From Candidatus Flexicrinis affinis (GTDB taxonomy: Bacteria; Chloroflexota; Anaerolineae; Aggregatilineales; Phototrophicaceae), in contig JADJWE010000002.1 in assembly GCA_016716525.1 (NCBI GenBank), forward strand, positions 248,001-312,000: 64,000 bases of DNA, written 5' to 3'. The notes beneath the pieces are model-generated. The model saw only the letters and a list, made by a program, of their open reading frames with translations, had not been told where the DNA came from and ran no database searches. Position 1 is the stretch's first letter, and each line of letters opens with the position of its first letter. Position numbers and translations under genes: made by a program. Positions 1 to 9,136 of this stretch are shown here, one piece after another.

Positions 1-1036
1 GGCAACGCCTACGAATACCTGATCGGCAAGTTCGCCAGCGGCGCAGGCAAGAAGGCCGGCGAGTTCTATACCCCGCCCGAGGTGAGCAGCCTGCTGGCCG
101 ACCTGCTCGACCCGCAGCCCAACGATCGTATCTATGATCCGGCGTGCGGCTCCGGCTCGCTGCTGATCAAGTGCGTCGACCACATCCGGCGCACCGGCAG
201 CGACGACTACGCCGCCTATGCGCAGGAGGTCAACGGATCGACGTGGGCGCTGTGCATGATGAACATGTTCCTGCACAACATCAACGTGACGCGCGACAAC
301 GTCCACTGGGGTGACACGCTCAAAGACCCGCAGCACCTGAACGGCATGAACCTGATGCGCTTCAACGTGGTGGTCGCCAATCCGCCGTTCTCGCTGGACA
401 AGTGGGGCGCGGATGCCGCCGCCCATGACCGCTTCGGGCGCTTCCACCGCGGCGTGCCCCCGGCCAGCAAGGGCGACTACGCCTTCATCACCCACATGAT
501 CGAGATCGACCTACGGACCCGCCACGCACAACGGGCGCGTCGGCGTGATCGTCCCGCACGGCGTGCTGTTCCGCGGCGGCGCCGAGGGGCGCATCCGGCA
601 AGCCCTGATCGACGAGAACCTCCTCGATGCCGTGATCGGCCTGCCGGAGAACCTGTTCTACGGCACCGGCATCCCCGCCGCGATCTTGCTCTTCAGGCGC
701 AGCCGGCCGGACGACCGCGTGATCTTCATCGACGCCAGCCGCGAGTTCAAGCAGGGGACGACGCAGAACGTGCTGCGCGACGAGGACCGGCAGAAGATCG
801 CGCAGACCTACCGCGCGCGCCAGTTCGTGGAGAAGTACGCCTACGTCGCCACGCGCGACGAGATCGCCGCCAACGACTACAACCTGAACATACCGCGCTA
901 TGTCGACACCTTCGAGGCCGAGCCGCCGGTGGACATGCGCGCCGTGAACGCGGAGATCCGCGATCTGCGCGGCACGCTGGCCGACGTCGAAGCGCGGATG
1001 CAGGGCTACCTCGCGGAGTTGGAGCTGGATGAGTAG
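1..1036 (+). pseudogene. hsdM: Type I restriction-modification DNA methyltransferase subunit HsdM, 5'-truncated by the window and frameshifted
   Basis: This is the N6-adenine methyltransferase subunit of a type I R-M system. Frame 1 is open from base 1 and shows the motif order of HsdM: GEFYTPPEV, the SAM-binding DPACGSGSLL near base 140 and the catalytic NPPF near base 380. The frame-1 product loses HsdM similarity after about base 507 (HMIE). The expected continuation (THNGRVGVIVPHG and onward) is in frame 2 from about base 524 and runs to the TAG at 1034-1036. One extra base (or two lost) between about 505 and 524 explains it. The true start lies upstream of the window. The stop overlaps the hsdS start by 8 bases, so translation was originally coupled. 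It could be a genuine inactivating mutation or an assembly error; both halves are otherwise well conserved. Confidence 0.88.
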
Positions 1037-2240
1037 CGTACCGCCAGGCTGGACAATCGAGCGGTTTGGCGATCACATTGAGTTCGCTCAAAACGGCTTC
1101 AGTCGCCGCGAGACCGTGTCAGAATTTGGCCCGATAGTCCTTCGGATTGCCAACATTACCGGCGGTCGGATTTCACTCCATGAGATAAGCCAATATGAGA
1201 TGACCGATGAGGAGCTCAGTACATATCGTCTGAAGCCCGGCGATCTGCTGTTCGTTCGCGTTAACGGCAGTGCGCAATACATTGGCCGGTGTGCACTCGT
1301 GGGCAATTGGAGTGTGCCGATGGCCTTTGATGAAAACATTATTCGGCTGAGAGCTGCAAAGACATACTCGCCCAAGTTCCTCTACTACCTTCTCAGCAGC
1401 CCGCTAGTACGGTCCAGGCTCTTGGCCGAAATCAACTGGAGTACTGGCGGCCAATTCACAATTAGCCAGCCAATTCTGAAGTCGCTGAAGCTCCCCCTCC
1501 CGCCCCTCCCCGAGCAGCGGAAGATCGCGGCGATCCTCAGCACGTGGGACGAGGCGATCGGGACGGTCGAGGCGCTCATCGCCGCGCTGAAACGCCGCAA
1601 ACAGGGGCTCATGCAGCGCCTGCTCACCGGCGAGGTGCGCTTTCCGGGGTTCACCGAGCCGTGGCGGGAGGTTCGGTTGGGGGAAGCATTGGCTCAAGTA
1701 CAAAGACCAACTCGAACTTCAACTGACGGATCCTATCGATTGATAGGTGTCCGATGGTACGTTGCTGGAGTTCATATTCATGATACTAGGGATGGCGGTG
1801 ATATCGTTACAGCGTCCCTGAGTCAGGTCAGAACTGATGACATTACTTACAACAAGATGTGGGTATCGAAGGCAGCGTTTGGAGTCGTTCCGCAAGAATA
1901 TGACGGCGCTTTCTGCACGTCAGAATATCCACTATTTCGAGCAGAATCCGACTATTTGGTTACGGACTACATGGGCTACCTCTTTTTTGATCGCAAGTTT
2001 CAAAAGGTGGCAACTGATCTATGTCGAGGCACCACCGGCAGAGTTCGCCTTGACCCTGCCGATTTCCTCAGGATAGAGGTGCTACTACCTAGACCCGATG
2101 AGCAGGTGATGATCACAAACTTGCTAAAGTCGGTCGATGAAACAATTCAAGGTCGCGAAGTCTATTTGAGCCGCCTCCGCGAACAGAAGCGCGGGTTGAT
2201 GCAGCGGCTGCTCACGGGTGATGTGCGGGTGAAGGTGTGA
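1029..2240 (+). CDS. hsdS: Type I restriction-modification specificity subunit HsdS
   Basis: A 403-residue specificity subunit that chooses the DNA target for both methylation and cleavage. It has the two-fold architecture of the family: target-recognition domain 1 (about residues 5-155), a central conserved helical region (LPPLPEQRKIAAILSTWDEA onward), domain 2 (about 215-350), then a second conserved region. The two conserved segments repeat each other (KQGLMQRLLTGEVR and KRGLMQRLLTGDVR; DNA near 1591-1640 and 2186-2228). The target domains are visibly richer in A+T than these flanks, as expected when domains are exchanged by recombination. ATG 1029 overlaps the end of hsdM. The stop overlaps the next gene's GTG start (GTGA). 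Confidence 0.95.
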   Translation: MSSVPPGWTIERFGDHIEFAQNGFSRRETVSEFGPIVLRIANITGGRISLHEISQYEMTDEELSTYRLKPGDLLFVRVNGSAQYIGRCALVGNWSVPMAFDENIIRLRAAKTYSPKFLYYLLSSPLVRSRLLAEINWSTGGQFTISQPILKSLKLPLPPLPEQRKIAAILSTWDEAIGTVEALIAALKRRKQGLMQRLLTGEVRFPGFTEPWREVRLGEALAQVQRPTRTSTDGSYRLIGVRWYVAGVHIHDTRDGGDIVTASLSQVRTDDITYNKMWVSKAAFGVVPQEYDGAFCTSEYPLFRAESDYLVTDYMGYLFFDRKFQKVATDLCRGTTGRVRLDPADFLRIEVLLPRPDEQVMITNLLKSVDETIQGREVYLSRLREQKRGLMQRLLTGDVRVKV

Positions 2241-3553
2241 CACGAAAACAGGAGTTCAGTACAGCGCTTCGGCGCTTCCTGTTCTCACTAAAGCTCGTGT
2301 CAATTCGCGAGTCAGCGAAGCAACGAGCCTCGGGTGAGTTACAGCAGTTGTGTTTTCTGCACACGTATGATGCAGACCATAAGCTACTCGTTGCACCGAG
2401 AAGTGAATGGGTCGATCTACTTGCGAAGGTTGAAGAGTTGTTCGAAGGTCGGGTTGGCCGAAAGCTGATCAATTGGGAGATTGAGAAGCGGATATGTGAC
2501 AACCTTGAGCAACCGTTCTCGAAAGAGAGCCTCAAGAAGATTTGTGAAGGCGTCTACCGGACCGCGTTGGCTCACTATGCACACGCCGGGGAGGCCCTGT
2601 TGCCACTCTACAACGTCACGTTTCGCGGACTGCCAGAGCTACGGCTCGCCAATTCGCACCTGTGTACAGCCCAGCCGGATTCCCTTTTTGTTCTACACAT
2701 AACTCGTCTCAAGGAAGACTTTCCACAGCCAGAGGCGACATGCTTCTTGCGTATTCCGGTTACAGGAGATCATGAGAACCAGGAACGTAGCGCCATCGAA
2801 GAGGCTTCAAAAGCGCTTGCTGTTCTTCGTTTCGTTTCTATGTGGCGCCCCAGAGCGAACGGAAACCTTGAAGTAAGGGTCAATCCCGCGACTGACGTGA
2901 ACTATTTTGGCCGCCGTCAATACGCGGTCGTATTTCACAACCCAGAGAAACCAGATGCGAGTCCTGGCTACACTGGCCGACTGGCTCTTTTTCATGACAT
3001 CAACGCTAAGGATGTTGAGATTGCCAAGCAGCTATACGGACTTGAAGAAATCAATCACCACTTTGCCCAGACTGCTAATCCCGTCTCACGCCAGATCACC
3101 AGAGCGCTGGAACATTACGATAGCGGCGTGCTCGCTGCATCCAGATACCATGCTGTCTACCGATATGTTGTAAGCATAAATGTCGCGATGCCAACATCTG
3201 CTACCAAAGAGACTGATCTCAAGAGTCAATTCCGGAACCTCGTCGAGTACGGCGGGAACTTCGTTCGCACGCTCAAGGGCGACGGCAACAAATCCGACAC
3301 GGATGTTCAGGGCTGGCCCGCGATTATTGACTGGGCAGAACGCACGTTTGTGAAATTTTACAGGTTGAGAGGGCAGATTTTGCACGGACATGATATCTCG
3401 GAGCCAGTATCAGATGAAGACGTTCAGGACGTACGAACTCTTGCACACAATTCGATTCGACTGATGGCATCGCTTGCGAGAAAGTTTGACTGGAAGACAA
3501 AGAGCCAAGTGAAGAATTGGTTTAAGAATCCATGTTTACCGCCAGAATCTTGA
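2237..3553 (+). CDS. HEPN-domain protein (ApeA-like candidate) inside the R-M operon
   Basis: A 438-residue protein with no recognisable catalytic fold over its first two thirds. The C-terminal region reads as a HEPN helical domain: the segment around residues 375-384 is YRLRGQILHG, which contains the Rx4H ribonuclease signature (R378, H383) in the context usual for ApeA-type HEPN proteins. HEPN proteins of this type are RNases that act in abortive infection. The GTG start overlaps the hsdS stop by 4 bases, so it is co-translated with the R-M genes. Base composition is lower in GC than hsdM or hsdR, suggesting a later insertion into the operon. The family name is inference; the motif is seen directly. 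Confidence 0.65.
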   Translation: MTRKQEFSTALRRFLFSLKLVSIRESAKQRASGELQQLCFLHTYDADHKLLVAPRSEWVDLLAKVEELFEGRVGRKLINWEIEKRICDNLEQPFSKESLKKICEGVYRTALAHYAHAGEALLPLYNVTFRGLPELRLANSHLCTAQPDSLFVLHITRLKEDFPQPEATCFLRIPVTGDHENQERSAIEEASKALAVLRFVSMWRPRANGNLEVRVNPATDVNYFGRRQYAVVFHNPEKPDASPGYTGRLALFHDINAKDVEIAKQLYGLEEINHHFAQTANPVSRQITRALEHYDSGVLAASRYHAVYRYVVSINVAMPTSATKETDLKSQFRNLVEYGGNFVRTLKGDGNKSDTDVQGWPAIIDWAERTFVKFYRLRGQILHGHDISEPVSDEDVQDVRTLAHNSIRLMASLARKFDWKTKSQVKNWFKNPCLPPES

Positions 3554-3606
3554 CCACGACATGCGATCTTCCTTGAAGCTGCAAACTTGAATTCGGAGCC
3601 GGAAGG

Positions 3607-4158
3607 ATGACCAACTACAGCACCATAGAGCGCGATTTCATCAAGCGTACGCTGGAGATCATCGACCAGTACGAGAAACTCGCGCGCGCCGTGCCGCCGC
3701 CCGAAAACCAGTACGAAGTCACGCTGCTGCTCAACTGCCTATTGGGGCTGCTGGTGTATCCGCAGCAACTTGCAGGAGACAATCATGAAAGTCGATTTGA
3801 GGGTTGGCTCACAAGCGATCTGTTCGTTGATGTGCATAAGGAGTGGGGTTTGGATCCCGAGGATTTAATAAGCCCCGAATACAAACTGAATAACAAGAGA
3901 CCGCGGACCGAGTTCGCCATTACAGTCGATCAGCTCACCATGCGTAACTTGGTACGTCAGCTGCGCAATACCATCGCTCATGCTCGGTTCAGTGACCCAA
4001 AGCGCGAAGAGTCTGGGCACATCACACATGTCGAATTCAAGGATGACGATGATCCAGAGCGGCCCGGCGGCTTCCATTTACGCCTGCCTGTAGAGCGCCT
4101 TGAAGCGTTTGTCCGTAAGCTGGCCGCCTCCGCACTCGAACGGTTGGAGGTCCGATAG
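3607..4158 (+). CDS. Small HEPN-family protein (pEK499_p136-like)
   Basis: A 183-residue protein. The N-terminal pattern (FIKRTLEIIDQYE near residue 11, then YEVTLLLNCLLGLLVYP) and the later QLRNTIAHARF match the HEPN/pEK499_p136-type family. R120 and H125 form an intact Rx4H motif, the catalytic signature of HEPN RNases. ATG 3607 follows a GGAAGG ribosome-binding site and a 53-base gap after the larger HEPN gene, and the next gene begins 8 bases after the stop. Two unrelated HEPN proteins side by side inside an R-M operon suggest a layered defence module, or one protein restraining the other. Function is inferred from family and context. Confidence 0.72.
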   Translation: MTNYSTIERDFIKRTLEIIDQYEKLARAVPPPENQYEVTLLLNCLLGLLVYPQQLAGDNHESRFEGWLTSDLFVDVHKEWGLDPEDLISPEYKLNNKRPRTEFAITVDQLTMRNLVRQLRNTIAHARFSDPKREESGHITHVEFKDDDDPERPGGFHLRLPVERLEAFVRKLAASALERLEVR

Positions 4159-4166
4159 GGAACAAC

Positions 4167-5096
4167 ATGGGTGACATCAAGCTGTTCGACCTGACAGGCG
4201 GAACCGTACGCGAATTGCAGGGCAGCCCGGTCGCGGTCGAGAAGTCGCTGCAAACGCTGATCGAGACTCATCTGGAGACGTTTCTCGGCATCCGCTTCGT
4301 CGCGTCGGAGTACATCACCGGCAAGACGCACGGCGGGCGCATCGACACGCTCGGCCTCGATGAGAACGGCTTCCCGGTCATCATCGAGTACAAGCGCGCG
4401 CTCAACGAGAACGTCATCAATCAAGGGCTTTTCTATCTCGATTGGCTGCTCGATCACAAGGCGGAGTTCGAAAAGGTGGTCGCGGGCCGCCTCGGCGGTG
4501 ACGCGGCCGCCGGCATCGACTGGAGCAGCCCGCGCCTGCTGTGCATCGCCGGAGACTTCACGCGCTACGATGAGCACGCCGTCCTTCAGATCGGCCGCAA
4601 CATCGAGCTGATCCGCTACCGGCGCTATGGCGCTACGCATCTGCTGCTGGAGCTGGTCAACGCGATTACGACCCTGTCGACGCGCCAAGTCACGGCTCAA
4701 CCCTCTCCAACGGTGAACTCTTCCGGCAACAATGCAGCCCGCAAGAAGACCGTTTCCGATTACCTCGAACAGTCACCCGACACCCTCAAAGACCTGTATC
4801 AACAGCTCCGCGACTTCGCGATGTCTCTCGGAGACGAAGTTCAACTGCGTGAGAAGCAGGAGTATCACGCGTATCGGCGGCTACGGAATTTCCTGTGTGT
4901 CATCGTTCATCCGCGTGACCACCGGCTTGTGCTGATGCTTAAGGTCAATCCCGACACGGTCGAGCTTGAAGACGGGTTCACGAAGGACGTGCGCGGCACG
5001 GGGGAATACAGCGGCGATCTGGAAGTGCGCATCTATGATGCAGCCGGCCTCGAACGCGCCAAGCCGCTCATCCTCAAGAGCTACGAAATCAGTTAG
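4167..5096 (+). CDS. PD-(D/E)xK nuclease-like protein with C-terminal DUF5655 domain
   Basis: A 309-residue protein of the DUF5655 type often found with type I R-M genes. The N-terminal half carries a PD-(D/E)xK-like core: E33, then D60 (GGRIDTLGLD) and the E74-Y-K76 tripod (PVIIEYKRA), a layout shared with NucS/RecB-type nucleases. A linker around residues 180-195 leads into the C-terminal DUF5655-like domain (VSDYLEQSPDTLKDLYQQL onward), which contains a conserved-looking FLCVIVHPRD strand. Nuclease activity is plausible because the three active-site residues are present, but the family has no firm assigned role. It sits between the HEPN pair and hsdR on the same strand and is probably co-transcribed with them. 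Confidence 0.78.
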   Translation: MGDIKLFDLTGGTVRELQGSPVAVEKSLQTLIETHLETFLGIRFVASEYITGKTHGGRIDTLGLDENGFPVIIEYKRALNENVINQGLFYLDWLLDHKAEFEKVVAGRLGGDAAAGIDWSSPRLLCIAGDFTRYDEHAVLQIGRNIELIRYRRYGATHLLLELVNAITTLSTRQVTAQPSPTVNSSGNNAARKKTVSDYLEQSPDTLKDLYQQLRDFAMSLGDEVQLREKQEYHAYRRLRNFLCVIVHPRDHRLVLMLKVNPDTVELEDGFTKDVRGTGEYSGDLEVRIYDAAGLERAKPLILKSYEIS

Positions 5097-5174
5097 GCGA
5101 ACCAACCTGATAGAATCGGAACTATGTTCCGGCGCGTCACCCAATCAACCGATCCAGTCACAGAGAACTTGCCG

Positions 5175-8100
5175 ATGTCTCAATCCGATGCGTTCAAGGA
5201 ACTGGTCAACTCGCAGCTCCCCGCCCTGCAACTGCTCATCCAGATGGGCTGGACGTACCTGTCCCAGCCCGAGGCGCTGGAGCTGCGCGAAGGTAAAGAG
5301 CGCAACGTCGTCCTGACCGGGGTACTGGAACCGTGGCTGCGTGAACATAACCGGTTCACACGCAAGGGGACGGAGTACGCCTTCAGCGACCGCAGCATTC
5401 AGGAGGCGCTGCGCAAGCTGCTCACCGAAGAGAAACCCAGCCTGCTGCTCACCAACGCCTCGCTGTATGAGCTGCTCACGCTGGGCACGTCGCTCAGCGA
5501 GACGATCGACGGCGACACGTTCAGCCCGTCGCTGCACTATATCGACTGGAAGCACCCGGAGAACAACGTCTATCACGTCACCGACGAGTTCAGCGTCGAA
5601 CGGCGCGGCAGCCACGAGAAGCGCCGCCCAGACATCGTGCTGTTCGTCAACGGCATTCCGCTGGTGGTGATCGAGTGCAAGCGCGCCGATCTCGACGGTC
5701 AGGCCGAGCTGCGCGATCCCAGCGTGGTCGGCGAGGACGAACCGGCCCACCTCAACAAGCCCATCGCCGAGGCGATCAGCCAGATGATCCGCAATCAGGG
5801 CGAGGATCAGATCCCGCACCTGTTCGCGTATTCGCAGCTGCTCATGGCGCTTCAGCCCAACGAGGCGTTCTATGCCACCACCGGCACACCCAAGAAGTTC
5901 TGGTCGCTCTGGCGCGAGGAAGCCGACCTCGACCCGGTCATTCACGACCTGATCAACCGGCCCGTCGCCCCGAATGTCGCCAGCAAGCTGTACAATTGGC
6001 GCAATTCTCCGCACGTGTATCACCAGCACTTCGCGGCGCTCGGCAAACGGCTCCCGACCGCGCAGGACCGGCTGATCTACGCGCTGCTCCGGCCGGAGCG
6101 CCTGCTGGAGCTGGCGTACCGATTCATCGTGTTCGACGGCGGCGTCAAGAAGATCGCGCGCTATCAGCAGTACTTCGCCATCAAGGCGACCATCGAGCGC
6201 GTCGCGCAGCTCAACCCGCAGGGCACGCGCACCGGCGGCGTCATCTGGCACACCACCGGCAGCGGCAAATCGCTGACGATGGTCATGCTGGCGAAGGGTC
6301 TGGCGCTGCACCCAGCCATCAGCAATCCGCGCGTCGTGCTGGTCACCGACCGCGTCGATCTGGACACGCAAATCTACGGCACGTTCCACGCCTGCGGCAA
6401 GTCGGTCGTGCAGGCCAACGACGGCAGGCATCTCGTGCGTCTGGTCACCGGCACGCTCCGCGATGGCGAGAAGCGCGGCGATGTCATCACGACGGTCATC
6501 AACAAGTTCGATCAGGCGGCGCGCGATCATGTGCTCGATGAGGGGCACAACGTATTCGTCCTCGTCGACGAAAGCCATCGCAGCCAATACGGATCGATGC
6601 ACGCTAAGATGTCGCAGGTGTTCCCGAATGCGTGCTATATCGGGTTCACCGGCACGCCGCTCACCAAGGCGGAGAAGTCGACGGCGGCCCGGTTCGGCAG
6701 CTTCATCCACAAGTATCCGATGCGACAGGCAGTGGTCGATCAGGCGGTCGTCCCGCTGCTGTACGAAGGCCGCATCGTCGATCAGGACGTCGACAAGGAT
6801 CAGCTCGAGAAATGGTTCGAACGCGAGACGGCCAAGCTCACCGATGAGCAGCGCACCGATCTCAAGCGCAAGATGAGCCGCAGCGAGGCGGTCAATGCGA
6901 CGGAGCAACGGCTCAAAGAGATTGCCTGGAACGTTCGCGATCACTACATTGAAAATCACCGTGGAACTGGTTTCAAGGCAATGCTCGCGTGTCAGTCGAA
7001 ACGGATCGGTTTGAAGTATCTCCGCTACCTTACGGATGCTGGCATTAAGGCTGAGCTCGTGGTTTCGCCCCCTGACACGCGCGAGGGGCATGAAGAAATC
7101 GATGACTTCAACCAACCGGAAATCCAGGCATTCTGGAAGAAGATGATGGCGCAGTACGGCACCGAAGAGGCGTACAACCGCGAGATCATCGAGAAGTTCT
7201 CGCAGGAGGACGGCATCGAAATCCTGGTCGTGGTCGACAAGCTGCTGACCGGCTTCGATGAGCCGCGCAACACCGTCCTCTACCTCGACAAGCCGCTCAA
7301 AGAGCACACGTTGCTGCAAGCGATCGCCCGCGTCAACCGGCTCGCCGAGGGTAAGGACTTCGGCTACATCATCGACTATCGTGGCGTGCTCGGCGAGCTC
7401 AACGAGGCGATGGACATCTACGACGCGCTCGCCGGGTTCGATACCGAGGACATCGAAGGCACGTTCGCCGACGTCAGCGAGGAGATCAGGAAGCTGCCGC
7501 AGCTGCACTCCGACCTGTGGGCGATCTTCCAGTCCGTGCCCAACACGAAAGACACCGAGGCGATGCAGCGCTTCCTCGAACCGGAGGACGTCCGCGAGCG
7601 TTTCTACGAGGCGCTGACCGACTACGCCCGCGCGCTCCGCGTCGCGCTCTCGACCACGCAGTTCTATATCGACACGCCCGAAGATCGCGTCAACCTGTAC
7701 AAGAACGACCTGCGCTTCTTCCACCAGCTCCGGCAGGCCGTCAGGCTGCGGTATGCGGAGGCGATCGACTACCGCGAGTACGAAGACAAGGTGCGCAAGC
7801 TGATGGATGCGCATGTCAAGGCGACCGGCACCAGCATCATCAGCAAGTTGGTCGACATCTTCGACGTGGAGCAGTTCGAAGCCGAGGTCGAGCGCCTCGG
7901 CACGCCGACCGCGAAAGCCGACACGATCCTCAACCGCATGAAGCGGACGATCACCGAACGGATGGATGAAGACCCGGCGTTCTATCGCCGCTTCGCGGAA
8001 CTGGTCGAAGAGACGATCCGCGCCTATAAGGAAGGTCGCCTGAGCGAACTGGGATACTTAGACGAAGCGGGCAAGCTGCTCCACCAGATGCAGAAAGGCC

Positions 8101-8423
8101 ATGACAGCGCCGTGCCTGCCATCCTCGGCGGCTACAAGCACGCCTCGGCGTACTTCGGCGTCCTGCGCCAGGCCCTCAGCGAGCAGGGCATTGCGGATGA
8201 CGTCGCGGCGGACATCGCGATCCAAGTCGACAAGATGATCGCCTCGAAACGTGTCCGTGACTGGACCACGAACCTCGACGTGCAGAAGAGGATCCAGCAG
8301 GAGATCGACGATCTGCTGTACAGCGCCGAACGGTCCCACGGGCTGAAGCTGGACGGCGGTCAGTTAAACGTGCTCATCGAGCAGGTGATGGAAGTCGCGA
8401 AGGCCCGCGACGCAATGGCATGA
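5175..8423 (+). CDS. hsdR: Type I restriction endonuclease subunit HsdR
   Basis: The motor and nuclease subunit that translocates and cleaves unmethylated DNA. Numbering from the upstream in-frame ATG at 5124 (1099 residues), the nuclease core is D170...E184-C-K186, the helicase Walker A is HTTGSGKS (GSGKS at 379-383), motif II is DESH (482-485), motif III is FTGTPL, and motif VI is QAIARVNR. I prefer the ATG at 5175, which gives an N terminus (MSQSDAFKELVNSQLPAL) like that of other HsdR proteins; neither start has a strong ribosome-binding site. All motifs are intact, so the restriction subunit looks functional even though hsdM is frameshifted. The stop overlaps the next gene's start by 4 bases. 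Confidence 0.96.
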   Translation: MSQSDAFKELVNSQLPALQLLIQMGWTYLSQPEALELREGKERNVVLTGVLEPWLREHNRFTRKGTEYAFSDRSIQEALRKLLTEEKPSLLLTNASLYELLTLGTSLSETIDGDTFSPSLHYIDWKHPENNVYHVTDEFSVERRGSHEKRRPDIVLFVNGIPLVVIECKRADLDGQAELRDPSVVGEDEPAHLNKPIAEAISQMIRNQGEDQIPHLFAYSQLLMALQPNEAFYATTGTPKKFWSLWREEADLDPVIHDLINRPVAPNVASKLYNWRNSPHVYHQHFAALGKRLPTAQDRLIYALLRPERLLELAYRFIVFDGGVKKIARYQQYFAIKATIERVAQLNPQGTRTGGVIWHTTGSGKSLTMVMLAKGLALHPAISNPRVVLVTDRVDLDTQIYGTFHACGKSVVQANDGRHLVRLVTGTLRDGEKRGDVITTVINKFDQAARDHVLDEGHNVFVLVDESHRSQYGSMHAKMSQVFPNACYIGFTGTPLTKAEKSTAARFGSFIHKYPMRQAVVDQAVVPLLYEGRIVDQDVDKDQLEKWFERETAKLTDEQRTDLKRKMSRSEAVNATEQRLKEIAWNVRDHYIENHRGTGFKAMLACQSKRIGLKYLRYLTDAGIKAELVVSPPDTREGHEEIDDFNQPEIQAFWKKMMAQYGTEEAYNREIIEKFSQEDGIEILVVVDKLLTGFDEPRNTVLYLDKPLKEHTLLQAIARVNRLAEGKDFGYIIDYRGVLGELNEAMDIYDALAGFDTEDIEGTFADVSEEIRKLPQLHSDLWAIFQSVPNTKDTEAMQRFLEPEDVRERFYEALTDYARALRVALSTTQFYIDTPEDRVNLYKNDLRFFHQLRQAVRLRYAEAIDYREYEDKVRKLMDAHVKATGTSIISKLVDIFDVEQFEAEVERLGTPTAKADTILNRMKRTITERMDEDPAFYRRFAELVEETIRAYKEGRLSELGYLDEAGKLLHQMQKGHDSAVPAILGGYKHASAYFGVLRQALSEQGIADDVAADIAIQVDKMIASKRVRDWTTNLDVQKRIQQEIDDLLYSAERSHGLKLDGGQLNVLIEQVMEVAKARDAMA

Positions 8424-9136
8424 TGGCGACACACTCCATCCAGTACGGTGATACCTCGATTGAATATGATCTCTCGTTCGCGGAACGGCGGACGCTGAAG
8501 ATCAGCGTGCATCCCGACCTGCACGTGACGGTCACCGCGCCGGTTGACGCTACCCTCGACAAGATCGCTTCAATCGTGCGCAGGCGCGCCAAATGGATAC
8601 TCCGCCAGCAGCGAGAGCTAGAGCTGTACCTGCCGCACACTCCCCCGCGCGAATACGTCAGCGGTGAAACGCACCGCTACCTCGGGCGGCAGTATCGGCT
8701 CAAGGTCGTCACAACTGAGGGCGATGAAGGCGTCAAGTTAGATCGCGGCTACCTGTTCGTGTGGGTCGCCGACCGCACCGACACGATCCGGATCAAGTCG
8801 CTGGTCGATGACTGGTACTTGAAGCAGGCCCGACGCGTGTTCGATGAGCGGTTCGCGGTCATTCTCCCGCGGTTCGAACGACAGAATCTGTCGGAGTACT
8901 CGCTCCGCATACGCGAATTGAAGTCAAGCTGGGGTACGTGTACCGAAGCGGGAACCATCACGCTCAACCTCAAGTTGATGCAGGTCTCGAAGTCGTCGAT
9001 TGACTATGTGATCGCCCACGAGCTGTGCCATCTCATCGAGCACAATCACACGAAGCGGTTCTACAGCCTGCTCGACCACGTCATGCCCGACTGGCGCGAT
9101 CGTCGCATTGTACTGAACGCTCATGAGTTCAGTTGA
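8420..9136 (+). CDS. YgjP/DUF45-type zinc metallopeptidase, R-M associated
   Basis: A 238-residue protein of the DUF45/YgjP (M48-like) family. It has the family pattern: a SSWGTC segment near residue 170, followed by the zinc-binding HELCH (H200, E201, H204) and a third histidine in HNHTKRF (208-212). Such proteins are commonly the last gene of type I R-M operons, where the substrate is unknown; turnover of a restriction subunit (restriction alleviation) is a reasonable guess. The ATG at 8420 overlaps the hsdR stop as ATGA; a second ATG at 8423 is equally possible. Confidence 0.88.
   Translation: MMATHSIQYGDTSIEYDLSFAERRTLKISVHPDLHVTVTAPVDATLDKIASIVRRRAKWILRQQRELELYLPHTPPREYVSGETHRYLGRQYRLKVVTTEGDEGVKLDRGYLFVWVADRTDTIRIKSLVDDWYLKQARRVFDERFAVILPRFERQNLSEYSLRIRELKSSWGTCTEAGTITLNLKLMQVSKSSIDYVIAHELCHLIEHNHTKRFYSLLDHVMPDWRDRRIVLNAHEFS

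Noticed and set aside
5145..7814. Very long antisense reading frame (889 codons) opposite hsdR
   Set aside because: It is a shadow of the GC-rich hsdR frame; the plus strand has all R-M motifs and the minus translation shows none.
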